Source: an uncultured Flavihumibacter sp.
GTDB taxonomy: Bacteria; Bacteroidota; Bacteroidia; Chitinophagales; Chitinophagaceae
Direction: 5' to 3'
Assembly (NCBI GenBank): GCA_902168105.1
Contig: CABHOY010000058.1
Coordinates: 124,001-188,000 of the forward strand
DNA: 64,000 bases
Numbering within the stretch: the first letter of the stretch is position 1; each line of letters begins with the position of its first letter. The notes beneath the pieces are model-generated. The model was given only the letters and a program-made list of their open reading frames with translations. It was not told where the DNA came from and did not search any database. The translations under genes were made by a program, and so were the position numbers. This document shows, in pieces, positions 53,557 to 61,675 of this stretch.

Positions 53557-54369
53557 TTAGTATAAAAAGATTTCAGAATATGCTTGCGTGCGGTCATATC
53601 CTGGTATGCCCGCAGCTGAAACAGTTTTGATATCCGGCGATGGAAGCGCTGAAATAATGGTCCGGTTAAGACCACCAATGCCACCGGCTTCCACCAGCTG
53701 AAACGTATGTAAAGGACGTTGCGCCAGTGCGACTGCCTCTTCCGAGACAAAGACGCTGGCGTTGGTACCGTCAGGAAGTGTTACTGCCTGCGGACCTTTA
53801 AAATGCACTTTGTTGTTGGTGTCAATAATAGCTGGTTCTGATAATGCAGCAAGATTAGCGCTCATCAGGAAGTAACACCAACGTGTAGTCCTGGCGGCGA
53901 AACTGATCTCATAACGATCGGACAGGCCGGGAGTAAGCGACAATATTATCCGCGCAAATGGTCTTGCGGATACAATGCCGCCCTGATGTTCAAACGGGGC
54001 CACTTCACTGGCTGTTACCACGTCATCTTTATGCAGCTTACCGGCTGCATGGCCGTCTTCATTACCAAACAACAGGATGCTGTTCGGAATGTCAGACTGC
54101 TGCAATCCGGTATAATTATAAAATAAGTTATCCTGCAATTGCAGGTCAAATACCAACGCCAGATCCTCCCGTAACAGCTGTTCCCGCTGGTCTGTGTCGC
54201 TGTTGTCGTACAGCAATACAAACCTGTCCGGCAGTCTGCGGAAGAGTAATCCATAACGTCTCATGTCAGTTGCGGTCTGCTGGGGCACAAGCACACGGAT
54301 GTCCCTTAAACAATTGTCAGCAAAGAACCGGTGGCGGAAATAAATTTCCGTCAGCAAATCAAATCCCAT
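53557..54369 (-). CDS. Unknown eCIS operon protein (270 residues)
   Basis: 270 residues without a family that I recognise. It is not a membrane protein and has no signal peptide. The first half has a conserved-looking stretch RHRFFADNCLRDIRVLVPQQTATDMRRYGLLFRRLPDRFVLL in abridged form; the second has beta-rich sequence ending GYDRTQAYSEIFLY. It sits between the DUF4255 and sheath genes with 14 and 18 bases, so it is clearly part of the operon. Possible roles are a cap, adaptor or cell-anchor protein; this is inference. Confidence 0.6.
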   Translation of the reverse strand: MGFDLLTEIYFRHRFFADNCLRDIRVLVPQQTATDMRRYGLLFRRLPDRFVLLYDNSDTDQREQLLREDLALVFDLQLQDNLFYNYTGLQQSDIPNSILLFGNEDGHAAGKLHKDDVVTASEVAPFEHQGGIVSARPFARIILSLTPGLSDRYEISFAARTTRWCYFLMSANLAALSEPAIIDTNNKVHFKGPQAVTLPDGTNASVFVSEEAVALAQRPLHTFQLVEAGGIGGLNRTIISALPSPDIKTVSAAGIPGYDRTQAYSEIFLY

Positions 54370-54383
54370 TACTGTAATTCTGT

Positions 54384-54956
54384 TTACAGAAGTTTGTCGT
54401 TTGTAGTGATGTCCGATACGGAAGGCCTGTATTCCCTGATGATACTGTCGTCAAATGTCAGCATACGCATTTTATAGACCACAGAAGGCATGTACTTAGC
54501 GCCCAGTGTGGCCCATACATTGTTCAAGCGTTCTGTACCCATACTCTCCATCTCGAATACCAGCTTATCTATCCGGCGGTCCAACGATGGCGTATCAGCG
54601 GGAGTGAATACGTTGCGTGACTGAAAAAAGGCCATGACAAAGGAAATGAAGCGTAATGCTTCTGCATAGTTGTTTCCACTGAAGTAGGCAGAAAATAACA
54701 CATACAGATTAATACATACCGGCGGAGCCGTCTTTGCCTGCAGCATTCCCGGGTTATAACCGGGTATACTCTTTCCCAGCGCCTCTTTCTCAATGTTGAT
54801 CAGCGTCACAAGAACTTTGTTTTCTCCCTGTATAGCAACACTTCCATCCTGATTTACAATACCGGACAGCACTACTTTTTCCTCGTTTACATGCAACTGC
54901 CTGCTGAAGTGTTTATTAATTACTTCAGTGATGCACGATAGGGTTTCGTAAATCAT
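54384..54956 (-). CDS. DUF4255 tail terminator/cap protein (Afp16-like), first gene of the eCIS operon
   Basis: 190 residues of the DUF4255 family. Typical features are the opening ETLSCITEVINKHF, the VLVTLINIEKE strand and PPVCINLYVLFSAYF, and FSRNYAEALRFISFVMAFFQ-like helix. In Afp and Pvc particles the equivalent protein caps the tube and sheath at the end opposite the baseplate and controls length. It starts the operon, with about 310 bases of intergenic DNA before it. Confidence 0.92.
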   Translation of the reverse strand: MIYETLSCITEVINKHFSRQLHVNEEKVVLSGIVNQDGSVAIQGENKVLVTLINIEKEALGKSIPGYNPGMLQAKTAPPVCINLYVLFSAYFSGNNYAEALRFISFVMAFFQSRNVFTPADTPSLDRRIDKLVFEMESMGTERLNNVWATLGAKYMPSVVYKMRMLTFDDSIIREYRPSVSDITTNDKLL

Positions 54957-55266
54957 ATGGCTATTATTTTCTCAGGAAGTACTCAGTAAAACTGACGCTA
55001 AACAATGCTTTGCCTGTGGCAGCTTACGATGTTATGTTGTGTGTAAATACTCGTTGTCGGCTTCTAATATCTAAATTCGTATCCCACATTAATGGGATGA
55101 AAATCATGGTACTAGGACTTTCTAAAGAACTTCGATTTTCATATTGGCCACAAGATAGTAGTTAAATGAAAACAATAAAATTTTTATTTAAATGAATATT
55201 TACCTATTTTTTATTAATTATTATTATTACTCTTGCCTCAAAGTTGTTCCGTAAATTTTACTATTT
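54957..55266. promoter_or_regulatory. Divergent control region between the eCIS operon and the GH18-like gene
   Basis: AT-rich non-coding DNA that must hold both promoters. ATCCCA-CATTAA-TGGGAT at 55081-55098 is a clean 18-base palindrome and a candidate operator. A TTG about 20 bases before TAAATTTT lies just ahead of 55267 and fits loosely as promoter of the plus-strand gene. No regulator gene is adjacent. Confidence 0.4.
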
Positions 55267-57387
55267 ATGTATTCCCTTATCAGAATCCTATGCGGTTTCT
55301 TTTTCGTCCTTACTATCTTTTTGTTTCCTAAGAATAATATCCAGGCTAATATAATATATGCTTCCCCGTATGATACGTCCCACGGATTAAAGACGATAAA
55401 CTTACCAACTTTTCAGAAAGATACAACAGGGAAAGTCAAACTATTACAAAAGATAGTTGCGGCGTTAAGGTTCACGAAAAATGCGCGGGCAAGGGAACAG
55501 CAGCGTGTGATCACCATCATCAGAACGGTGATGGCCGACTCTATGGTGGCGACGGCAGCAGACATTAAAAAGCTGAATGCCGAATTGTCCTTACAGCAGA
55601 ACCAGCATTTTGATTCATTAAGTAAACTGATCAACGCTATCATTGCCGACGCGGCAGCAAGAGATACGGCAGTCGTACCGAGTGAACTGCCGGATGTTCC
55701 TCCTGCACCTGTGCCAGCCACAGATGTTGCAGACCTTATTAATAAGATCATCCCTATATTAACACAGAAAGCAAAAGAAGAAAAAAGCTCGGAAGCACAG
55801 CAGAAACGTCTGCAGGAAGTTCGTGCTTTATATGGCCGTCCACCAGGTAAAATCGATACGCTGCTTTTAGGAGATACGCTGGGCGCACGGTACACCATTA
55901 CCCTGGGACATAAGGCAAACGTAATAGGTGTTCACCCCTATTGGATGAACGATAAATATCTTCATTATAATTTTACCGCCCTGAGTGCAGTAAGCTTCTA
56001 TGGGTATACTACCGAAAAAGATATTAAGGCAAGGGACATTCCTCCTTTCCCGCTAAACATGTTCACGCTGGCAGCATCGGCAGGGAGCGACAGGTTGTTC
56101 ACTTTATATGAAAATGATCCGGCTCATATTGATGCACTGCTGAAAGATGAGCAGGCACAATTCCGTTGTATTGATTCACTGTTACCTTTACTGCAACACT
56201 ACGATGCGAATGGTATAAATATTTGGTTCAGTCAACTAAATGGTAACAAGAGAGACGCCTTCTCCCGTTTTGTGACCTTACTGTCAAATTACCTTCAGCG
56301 TAACAGTGACAAAAAATATCTTATTACCATTACACTGCCATCGTATGACGATCAGGCGGCCTACGACCTGAGAACGCTGGACCCTTTAACAGATCATTTC
56401 CTGGTCGACTTTACGAAAGCCAGCGGTACACGTGCAGGCGCTTTAGCTCCTATGAAAGGAGACGCACGCCGGGCCATTGAACCGGTCATGTCCCGTTTAC
56501 TGAATCAGCAGATCGCTCCGGGAAAATTTGTTATCCTCCTCTCCTACTACGGTACACAATGGAAGAAAAGCCAGAGTGGCGGGAAGGATATCTTTACGAA
56601 ATACGTTCCATTCAACGAGATCAAAAACCGTTTCCCCGGCGATACCTCTGTTATATATGATGAAGATGCGGTAGCTGCTTATGTGGAGGAGAAAAATGAA
56701 GCGGGTGAAGTCACTTCAGAGATATGGTTTGATGACGCCTATACCCTGGACGTTAAATACGACTATGTATTAAATAATGGTCTGGGTGGTGTGGCCGTAT
56801 GGCCATTGGGCGCTGACGACGGCTATGGTGAATTGTGGGATGAACTGGGCGCTAAATTCATCAGCATAGATACTACATTCATTGACACTGTCAGGTTAGT
56901 TCCGGAAGTTGTCGTGAACCAATCCTGGTGGACACGTATGACACAAAGGATCGGTCACGAAATACGGGTACTGGATCTGATGTTTACAGATCCCTGTCAG
57001 CTGGATATTGAGAAGGACGACAATGATGACGATTTCTTCGCTTACCTCACGTTGTTCTTTTTTATCATCGCACTACTGATCGGTTTCTTTTATGCATATA
57101 ATATGCGTATGGTTGGCAGCGCCTGGCAATGGCAGAAGGTGGTGTTACGCATATTGATAGGCTGGGTATTGATCACCATGTTCTTCGGGATAGTAACGCT
57201 CTTCCTCAACAGGGATGTTCCTTTTGGTATTACCCACGCTACAGCCGACAATGGCAGTGCAAAAGCAAAATGTGTGACGGTTCCGATGCTGGACCTCCTG
57301 CTGATATTTTCGGTGGGGCTTGTATTGGGTATGTTGATCATGCGGATATTGATACGTCCGTTATTGACGAAAAATGATAAGCCGTAG
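55267..57387 (+). CDS. Membrane protein with catalytically degenerate GH18-like domain, divergent from the eCIS operon
   Basis: 706 residues. An N-terminal signal or anchor segment is followed by a helical stretch (to about 190), a GH18-type TIM barrel (IGVHPYWMNDKYLHYNFTALSAVSFYGY start), and three C-terminal membrane segments (about 590-700). The barrel keeps fold markers such as FVILLSYYGTQWK, IWFDDAYTLDVKYDYVLNNGLGGVAVWPLG and DDGYGELWDELG. The catalytic D-G-x-D-x-D-x-E strand reads DANGINIWFSQL here, so the catalytic acids are lost and chitinase activity is unlikely. It may bind glycans or peptidoglycan. The shared control region with the eCIS suggests linked use; this is inference. Confidence 0.72.
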   Translation: MYSLIRILCGFFFVLTIFLFPKNNIQANIIYASPYDTSHGLKTINLPTFQKDTTGKVKLLQKIVAALRFTKNARAREQQRVITIIRTVMADSMVATAADIKKLNAELSLQQNQHFDSLSKLINAIIADAAARDTAVVPSELPDVPPAPVPATDVADLINKIIPILTQKAKEEKSSEAQQKRLQEVRALYGRPPGKIDTLLLGDTLGARYTITLGHKANVIGVHPYWMNDKYLHYNFTALSAVSFYGYTTEKDIKARDIPPFPLNMFTLAASAGSDRLFTLYENDPAHIDALLKDEQAQFRCIDSLLPLLQHYDANGINIWFSQLNGNKRDAFSRFVTLLSNYLQRNSDKKYLITITLPSYDDQAAYDLRTLDPLTDHFLVDFTKASGTRAGALAPMKGDARRAIEPVMSRLLNQQIAPGKFVILLSYYGTQWKKSQSGGKDIFTKYVPFNEIKNRFPGDTSVIYDEDAVAAYVEEKNEAGEVTSEIWFDDAYTLDVKYDYVLNNGLGGVAVWPLGADDGYGELWDELGAKFISIDTTFIDTVRLVPEVVVNQSWWTRMTQRIGHEIRVLDLMFTDPCQLDIEKDDNDDDFFAYLTLFFFIIALLIGFFYAYNMRMVGSAWQWQKVVLRILIGWVLITMFFGIVTLFLNRDVPFGITHATADNGSAKAKCVTVPMLDLLLIFSVGLVLGMLIMRILIRPLLTKNDKP

Positions 57388-57461
57388 GAATAGAGGTGAT
57401 GTCCCGTTCGCGGGTGGTTCGATGATCACGGCGTCGGGTTGGTAACGTTCAGCCGACAATC

Positions 57462-57764
57462 TCAGGGGAATAATTCCTTCGTTTTACTGATCATTTCTTT
57501 GATACGCTTCGTAAAGGTGTCGCAACACGGTTTACTGTAGCTGTAAAGGACTAACCCTGCCCCGTCTTCCGAGCGGGACTCAATATTCATTTCAACCATG
57601 TGATCGGGATGGCTGCTGCAGGATTCGTTGCTGAACTGATGAGTAAGATAGGCTGCGATCCTTTCGGCTTTTGAATTGTTATACCTGTCAGGAAGGTTAT
57701 GGATGTAATCAGCCATTGTGTTGTCAGGAACGAGAGATCTTTTTATAGCGCGGAACTGGATCAT
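57462..57764 (-). CDS. Small hypothetical protein
   Basis: From the ATG at 57764 the protein has 100 residues, a TTG at 57797 being a less likely start. It is soluble and has four Cys (SCSSHP and KPCCDTF) with a His between, which could bind metal. No family recognised. It is flanked by the GH18-like gene and a PepSY-like gene on the other strand and has no operon partner. Confidence 0.5.
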   Translation of the reverse strand: MIQFRAIKRSLVPDNTMADYIHNLPDRYNNSKAERIAAYLTHQFSNESCSSHPDHMVEMNIESRSEDGAGLVLYSYSKPCCDTFTKRIKEMISKTKELFP

Positions 57765-57894
57765 AACTATAAAATTAAGAGGGGAACGATAATACAAAGG
57801 TACGGATTAGGGGAATCTGTTGTCCAAATACCCGATTTTTTCCCTGATGTAGATTCTTTCCTTAAATTTACTCCTTCAATTAAAATATGAATTC

Positions 57895-58338
57895 ATGAAA
57901 CATCTAATTCTAATTCTTTTGATGGGAACTGCCGTTAGTTCTTATGCGCAGAAAAGTGATCAGCCGGTAAATGTACCAGCCGCTGTCGCCAAAAGCTTCC
58001 AGCAGCAGTATCCCCAAGCGACAGGTGTTAAGTGGAAATCAAAGGACAATCAGTACAAAGCTGAGTTTGAAAAACATGATGTTTGGTACGATGCAACGGG
58101 TAAACTGGTAAAGCAGAAGGAAGATATTAAAGACACCGATCTGCCTGCTGCGGTAAAACAGGCTGTTCAGCAGCAGTTTGCGGGGTATACCATTCACGAT
58201 GCCGACAAGCACACAGAAGGAACAGTAGTTACTTACAAACTTGAACTGAAGAAAAGTCCGGAAAAAAGAGACGTTATCTTCAGCGCAGACGGTAAAGTGC
58301 TGAAAAATGAGATAGACGATAAGAAGAAGAAGAAATAA
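57895..58338 (+). CDS. Periplasmic PepSY-like protein
   Basis: 147 residues with a signal peptide (SSYAQ) and two PepSY-like (DUF2874/BLP-type) repeats: VPAAVAKSFQQQYPQATGVKW with YKAEFEKHDVWYDATGKLV, then LPAAVKQAVQQQFAGYTIHDADK with YKLELKKSPEKRDVIFSADGKVL. Ends in a Lys run. Such proteins are common in the Bacteroidota periplasm and of unknown function; some relatives inhibit proteases or bind beta-lactamase-like partners. Single gene with its own terminator. Confidence 0.85.
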   Translation: MKHLILILLMGTAVSSYAQKSDQPVNVPAAVAKSFQQQYPQATGVKWKSKDNQYKAEFEKHDVWYDATGKLVKQKEDIKDTDLPAAVKQAVQQQFAGYTIHDADKHTEGTVVTYKLELKKSPEKRDVIFSADGKVLKNEIDDKKKKK

Positions 58339-58355
58339 CCATTCACTATATAATG

Positions 58356-58392
58356 AAGCAGCCGCCAGATATTTCTGAGCGGCTGCTTTTTT
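58356..58392 (+). terminator. Terminator between the PepSY-like gene and the MFS gene
   Basis: AAGCAGCCGC and GCGGCTGCTT form a ten-pair stem with a 13-base loop, followed by a run of T. The stem on the minus strand lies beyond the MFS stop codon at 58396 and may serve both. Confidence 0.85.
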
Positions 58393-58395
58393 TTA

Positions 58396-59610
58396 TTATT
58401 GTGTAGCAAGTAATGTTCTGTGATGTGCCTCTCTGGCCCTGGTGAACAGCGTGAATATGATCGCCAGTACCAATGCCATTACGAGATAGGCTTCAGCCAG
58501 TAAAGCCTGTGATTTGATAGTCAGCAAACTGCCGATACCATAACTGAAGATGGAAGTAAGTACGTACATAGAGCCTCCGGTAATACCGCTTGCGATACCT
58601 GCATTTTTGCTGAAACGGCCCAGGCAATAAGCAAACAGATTGTTGAATACAAAGCCGCTTACCATGTGGATCACGACGGTGAATGCCATCAGGGTATACA
58701 AGTTAGAACCAAATCCGGAGGTGACCATCATTCCTATGATTGCCAGTGCCTGGAGCGTAAGCGCCGCCACTATCTTTTTGGTGAACGGCCGGTTGATCAG
58801 CGACTTGGAGATGATGCCCCCTATCATGATCGACAATCCCGACAGCAGGGAACAATAACCGGTAACTACGGCTGAATAATGAAACACATGCTCGATGATG
58901 AAGGGACTTGTCATACCGTGTACGATCACCATGCCGTAACACAGGGCCAGAATGACCAGCCCCAGGCTGAAGTCGGGTGTTTTGATCATTGCCCCGTATA
59001 CCTTCAGGATAGGTTCCATTTTAAATGGATGGAAGGTCTTTAACGACTCTCCTCCGTATTTTAACTCCAGTACCAGGAGGATAAGCGTAGCGATACCCAG
59101 GAAATAAAAGTTGGAAGACCATCCGAAGGCCGCCTGCAGATAACCTCCCAGGAAAGGCGCGGCAATTGGAGCCGTGGCCCAGATGATAGAGAACAAACTG
59201 GTATAATGCTTCAGTTTCTCCCCGGAATAAATATCCATAAAGTAAGCCCGCTTTCCCACTACGATCAGCGACACACAGATACCCTGTATGACACGCATGG
59301 CATAGATGACATTAATATTATGCGACATGGCAATGGAGAAACTGGCGAAGGTGAAAACGAGTAGCGCAGCTAGACCCAGACGGTAGCGACCGAAGCTGTC
59401 AAGCAAACTTCCTATGAACCATTGACTACTGCCAGAACTGATCATAAAGATCAGCAACGATAACTGTACTGCTGCGTTGCTCACGCCGAGGTCCGTAGCC
59501 ATTGCCGGCAAGGACGGTATATAAATATCGGTCGCGAAACCCGACAAGGGGATTAGTGCAAATGCCAGAACGGTGCTAATACCGTGGTGGTTTTCCTTAA
59601 TAAACTTCAT
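58396..59610 (-). CDS. MFS exporter of the Bcr/CflA type
   Basis: 404 residues with about 12 membrane segments. The family marks are near the N-terminus: FATDIYIPSLPAMATDLGVS, the MFS loop motif GSLLDSFGRYR, and RVIQGICVSLIVV. Bcr/CflA carriers export drugs such as bicyclomycin or chloramphenicol, or small metabolites like cysteine, with protons. Substrate unknown. No linked regulator gene. Confidence 0.9.
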   Translation of the reverse strand: MKFIKENHHGISTVLAFALIPLSGFATDIYIPSLPAMATDLGVSNAAVQLSLLIFMISSGSSQWFIGSLLDSFGRYRLGLAALLVFTFASFSIAMSHNINVIYAMRVIQGICVSLIVVGKRAYFMDIYSGEKLKHYTSLFSIIWATAPIAAPFLGGYLQAAFGWSSNFYFLGIATLILLVLELKYGGESLKTFHPFKMEPILKVYGAMIKTPDFSLGLVILALCYGMVIVHGMTSPFIIEHVFHYSAVVTGYCSLLSGLSIMIGGIISKSLINRPFTKKIVAALTLQALAIIGMMVTSGFGSNLYTLMAFTVVIHMVSGFVFNNLFAYCLGRFSKNAGIASGITGGSMYVLTSIFSYGIGSLLTIKSQALLAEAYLVMALVLAIIFTLFTRAREAHHRTLLATQ

Positions 59611-59720
59611 ACCTCTTAAAATTTTCCGTTAGTGTTCTTATAATTCTCTATGGCTATAGTTTGTTCCTTGTGGGGTGAATATATGTTAATGGCGTTTTTA
59701 TGCCTGATCCAAAGCTGGTT

Positions 59721-59808
59721 AGAAGGGTTGCAACCTTCTCTCTATTTGACAATGCTATATTTTGCATCCCGAAACTGTTAATACTTAAGCCCTGGCCGGA
59801 ACCAGGGC
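59721..59808. repeat. Two short hairpins, REP-like
   Basis: AGAAGGGTTGCAACCTTCT (59721-59739, one bulge) and GCCCTGGCCGGAACCAGGGC (59789-59808). The second is followed by TCTGAAACTACAA, similar to the linker of the element at 21626-21678. Their closeness suggests a composite palindromic element; no T-run. Confidence 0.4.
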
Positions 59809-60023
59809 TCTGAAACTACAATCGTCAATCATAAAAAACACACTCTTATACTATCTCCAGGCTGCCGCGACTTTATATGGAGACAAATGCCGCAGGCAGC
59901 AGCTATACCTTCTGTGCTCGCTTTCCGATAGACTGTACGGTCTTTTTATTTCCCCTAAAAAAAGACAGCCAATACCGTCTGTCCCCGACATCTATCGAAA
60001 GATCGAATTTTATCGAACAAAAG

Positions 60024-60071
60024 TATACCATCTGGTATATTTTACCAAATAATATTTGAACAAGCGTTCAA
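60024..60071. promoter_or_regulatory. Pair of operator-like palindromes
   Basis: TATACCA-TC-TGGTATA at 60024-60039 and TTGAAC-AAGC-GTTCAA at 60056-60071. Such 6-7-base arms with short spacers are typical of TetR-type operators. No TetR gene is in the window nearby. They lie 410 bases before the MFS gene and 360 before the gene at 60432. Confidence 0.4.
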
Positions 60072-60431
60072 GAATAAGAGGAAATCGTCTGTGGTTATGG
60101 GTTTAGCTTGTGCGGGTGTTTTAGAAAGTGGAGGGTCTCACGGGGCCGGTTTAGCGTGCGGGGGACCGATGATTACATTTTGGAGGCCTACACATGTACA
60201 AACCGATTGGACTCCACAACAAGGTTCCTGACCGAGCCGATAGCCGTTTGATCACGGCCGCCGTTTCTTCGAAATTTGCATATAATCCTACGATCTATAC
60301 ATCAAAAAGAGGTCTCTTCTTTCGCAACTTTGTACCGTCAGTCAGGTGTGAATGTCCTGATGAGAAATGACAGAAAATATATCATGAAACCGAACGTACC
60401 AGATCAGAGGAAATTTCAGACAGGCAGAAGA

Positions 60432-61367
60432 ATGAAGACGATATTTACCGGCATCTTATTACTGGCGCTTATCCCTTTCGCCTCTTACAGCCAGGACCCA
60501 CATCTCCCTCCAGGCAATTTAGGACTTACTAATTTACAGGATGGTAACCCACCGTCGCCAGGATGGTACTATCTGCAGTATGTACAGATAGATCAACCTG
60601 ATAAGGAAAAAAACAGTCATGGAAAGACAATTGACGGCGCACTGCAAGTAAGCTCGCTGATCACATTACAGCAGGTGGTGTTCATCAGTAAAAAACGGTT
60701 CTTGGGAGGCAACCTCGGGTTTACCACAATTATGCCGCTGGTAAAATTGTCTACGAATGCAAGCGGTGGTTCTGCGCCTTCGATCAACCCAAGTCCGCTT
60801 GGCGATCTCGTGACCGGACCACTGGTACAATGGTTCAACAGAAAGCTTTTCGGGATGGATTATTCCCATCGGCTTGAAGTTGATGTGACGGTGCCGACAG
60901 GAGGCTATCACTCAACATATGATCTCAATCCAGGTTCCCGTGTCTGGCGCGTTTTTCCACATTATACATTTACGCTGTCGCCAGTTAAGAACCTCTCTTT
61001 CAGTATGCGGCACCATCTGAATTATTATTTCAAAGGTATCGGTACGGATGATCGTCCCGGTATTACCTATAACTTCAATTATTCAGCGGAATATGCTGTT
61101 ACCAAATCAATTTTTGTTGAAGCAGCGGGATACTATCTCAATCAGCTGGAACAGGATGCGCACGATGGAGATCATAATTATTTCCAACATAAGTATGGCA
61201 TAACAGATACACGTGAAAGAGTTTTTGCTTATGGACCGGGTGTGGGTTTTGTATTCCCTTCAGGACTATTCCTCGAGATAAAAGCAATGAAGGAAGCTGC
61301 TGTACAAAACCGGAGTGAAGGCTGGAGAGGAACGCTTGCATTGTCGTACAAACTGAATAAGAATTAA
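60432..61367 (+). CDS. Outer-membrane-type protein of the phenol-degradation MetA-like family
   Basis: From the ATG at 60432 the protein has 311 residues and starts with a good signal peptide (PFASYSQ). The rest alternates beta strands and ends LALSYKLNKN. The segment HLPPGNLGLTNLQDGNPPSPGWYY and LEVDVTVPTGGYHSTYDLNPGSR fit the Phenol_MetA_deg (SphA-like) family of small outer-membrane barrels. The family name comes from phenol-catabolic clusters, but no such genes are here, so the substrate is unknown. A start at 60276 would place 52 residues before the signal peptide and is rejected. Confidence 0.75.
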   Translation: MKTIFTGILLLALIPFASYSQDPHLPPGNLGLTNLQDGNPPSPGWYYLQYVQIDQPDKEKNSHGKTIDGALQVSSLITLQQVVFISKKRFLGGNLGFTTIMPLVKLSTNASGGSAPSINPSPLGDLVTGPLVQWFNRKLFGMDYSHRLEVDVTVPTGGYHSTYDLNPGSRVWRVFPHYTFTLSPVKNLSFSMRHHLNYYFKGIGTDDRPGITYNFNYSAEYAVTKSIFVEAAGYYLNQLEQDAHDGDHNYFQHKYGITDTRERVFAYGPGVGFVFPSGLFLEIKAMKEAAVQNRSEGWRGTLALSYKLNKN

Positions 61368-61396
61368 ACCAACCATTTCTTTATTTTGCTTATGGG

Positions 61397-61434
61397 AAGG
61401 CTGATTCAGTAAAATGGGTCAGCCTTATTTTTTG
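61397..61434 (+). terminator. Terminator of the MetA-like gene
   Basis: AAGGCTGA and TCAGCCTT pair around a 14-base loop and are followed by ATTTTTTG. Confidence 0.8.
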
Positions 61435-61564
61435 TAACAGTACAGGAGCATCTGCTCTTCTTCATTGTTGATAGAAAGTTAATGATCATGTTTACCGCAA
61501 TAGTTTCTAACATACGAAAGAAGTCTTATACTAAATATAACTCCCATGCGCGTGGAAGGAAAAT

Positions 61565-61601
61565 TCTTTAAGGCAGAAGATGTTATTTTCTGCCTTAAAG
61601 A
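61565..61601 (-). terminator. Probable terminator after the ABC permease genes
   Basis: TCTTTAAGGCAGAA and TTCTGCCTTAAAGA form a perfect 14-pair stem with a nine-base loop. On the minus strand it is followed by ATTTTCC, only a moderate T-run. It lies 75 bases beyond the stop codon at 61676. Confidence 0.55.
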
Positions 61602-61675
61602 AAAGGGGATTGCTGTATCTATTTGCCTTTTTGATCTGTGTCTGAATGACTGACATATAGGCTATAACAAGGGTA

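Larger units (their letters stand above)
59611..60431. other. Intergenic region with several palindromes
   Basis: About 820 bases. It holds hairpins at 59721-59739 and 59789-59808, and two operator-like palindromes at 60024-60039 and 60056-60071. The first 156 bases in frame with the gene at 60432 could be read as an N-terminal extension from 60276 but lack a signal peptide. A near repeat of GGTTTAGC-GTGCGGG occurs at about 60100 and 60149. No other gene is supported. Confidence 0.5.

Noticed and set aside
36410-54956. Prophage or type VI secretion system
   Set aside because: No capsid, integrase or lysis genes and no TssJLM membrane complex or ClpV; the DUF4255, LysM and AAA+ genes identify an eCIS.
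59877-60059. 60-codon frame upstream of the MetA-like gene
   Set aside because: Crosses palindromic operator-like DNA, no recognisable features and no start signal.
60276-60431. N-terminal extension of the MetA-like protein
   Set aside because: It would put 52 unrelated residues before an otherwise perfect signal peptide.
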